From Pseudomonas azadiae (lineage in GTDB: Bacteria > Pseudomonadota > Gammaproteobacteria > Pseudomonadales > Pseudomonadaceae), in the NCBI RefSeq assembly GCF_019145355.1, contig NZ_JAHSTY010000001.1, positions 2,790,001-2,854,000 of the forward strand: a stretch of 64,000 nucleotides of DNA, read 5' to 3'. Numbering within the stretch: position 1 is the first letter of the stretch; each line of letters begins with the position of its first letter. The position numbers and the translations under genes are program-made. Shown here one piece after another: positions 63,678 to 64,000 of the stretch. The notes below the pieces were generated by a model, which ran no database searches, was not told where the DNA came from, and saw only the letters and a list, made by a program, of their open reading frames with translations.

Positions 63678-64000
63678 ACCTGGGCGTTCTTCTGTTCCTG
63701 CACCCACGCCAGGTAGCTGTTCATCGGTGGGTTCTTCTGGAAATACTTTTTCAGGCCTTCGAACAGGCCGTCGGCAACCGCCTGTTGATGACGCGCGGTC
63801 ACCAGGCGTGCGCTGTCTCGTGCATTGGAGATAAACCCGGTTTCCACCAGGATTGATGGCACATCAGGTGACTTGAGCACCGCAAACCCGGCCTGTTCCA
63901 CGCGCTTCTGATGCAGGCTGGTAATACCTTCGAGGCTGCCGAGGATCGAGCTGCCCAGTTGCAGGCTGGAGGCGATGGTGGCGTTCATCGACATGTCCAG
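63674..64000 (-). CDS. N-acetylmuramoyl-L-alanine amidase, N-terminus cut by the window edge
   Basis: The final 108 residues of an amidase_3-family zinc peptidoglycan amidase. The catalytic Glu is in ILVETGFISN, and the residues around GSLEGITSLHQKRVEQAGFAVL match the AmiA/AmiC fold. The start is beyond the right edge. In P. aeruginosa such a gene belongs to the zinc-starvation cluster, which fits its place next to the Zur-controlled genes. Confidence 0.9.
   Translation of the reverse strand: MDMSMNATIASSLQLGSSILGSLEGITSLHQKRVEQAGFAVLKSPDVPSILVETGFISNARDSARLVTARHQQAVADGLFEGLKKYFQKNPPMNSYLAWVQEQKNAQV

Overview
The window looks like a chromosomal segment of a Pseudomonas of the fluorescens group. 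The evidence is the high GC content, the many paired inverted repeats built on TGTGGGAGCGGGCTTGC or TGTGGGAGCTGGCTTGC (REP/REPIN type), and Pseudomonas-type gene blocks: rubredoxin reductase-rubredoxin-ubiC-ubiA-phoBR, pst-phoU, purEK, pycA-oadA, and a zinc-starvation block. I see no rRNA, tRNA, CRISPR array, prophage or intact insertion sequence.

Region 1 (1-18135) is a phosphate-sensing and uptake region: rubredoxin reductase (cut by the edge), rubredoxin, UbiC/UbiA (ubiquinone entry), a small secreted protein, PhoB/PhoR, a CBS-domain membrane protein, an M23 peptidase, a HigBA-like toxin-antitoxin pair, a response regulator, PhoU, PstB, PstA, PstC, PstS and an MHS-family transporter. Direct-repeat Pho boxes stand in front of phoB, pstS and, separately, pstC.

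Region 2 (18136-28440) is mostly metabolic: two small enzymes, two small envelope proteins, purEK behind a leader that contains an intrinsic terminator, a LysR regulator, aspartase, an alanine/glycine symporter and L-asparaginase. The last three form an Asp/Asn/Ala utilisation group.

Region 3 (28441-43330) is the accessory part: a 1539-residue protein resembling the large dermonecrotic-toxin-like proteins of Pseudomonas; a MocR-type regulator divergent from a PaiB-like protein and two acetyltransferases; homocysteine S-methyltransferase divergent from a binding protein and permease; a HipA kinase/HipB pair behind four evenly spaced operator-like palindromes; a short autotransporter whose ribosome-binding site lies inside a hairpin; and an AT-rich patch with one small exported protein.

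Region 4 (43331-59921) returns to core genes: two-subunit pyruvate carboxylase with its LysR regulator, an RpiR-type regulator with a palindrome upstream, a GGDEF/EAL signalling protein, a UvrD-type helicase, a Tim44-like membrane protein, a SMI1/KNR4 protein, a CPA2 antiporter, a thioesterase and PdxY.

Region 5 (59922-64000) is a zinc-starvation block: a Zur-box-like palindrome upstream of a ZigA-type metallochaperone, a DUF1826 protein and a second CobW GTPase, followed by a small exported protein and the 3' end of an N-acetylmuramoyl-L-alanine amidase.

The most unusual signals are the HipA-first pair with its four-operator array, the RBS-masking hairpin of the neighbouring autotransporter, DnaA-box-like 9-mers clustered in two coding regions, the terminator inside the purE leader, and one repeat nested in another with an 8-bp duplication.
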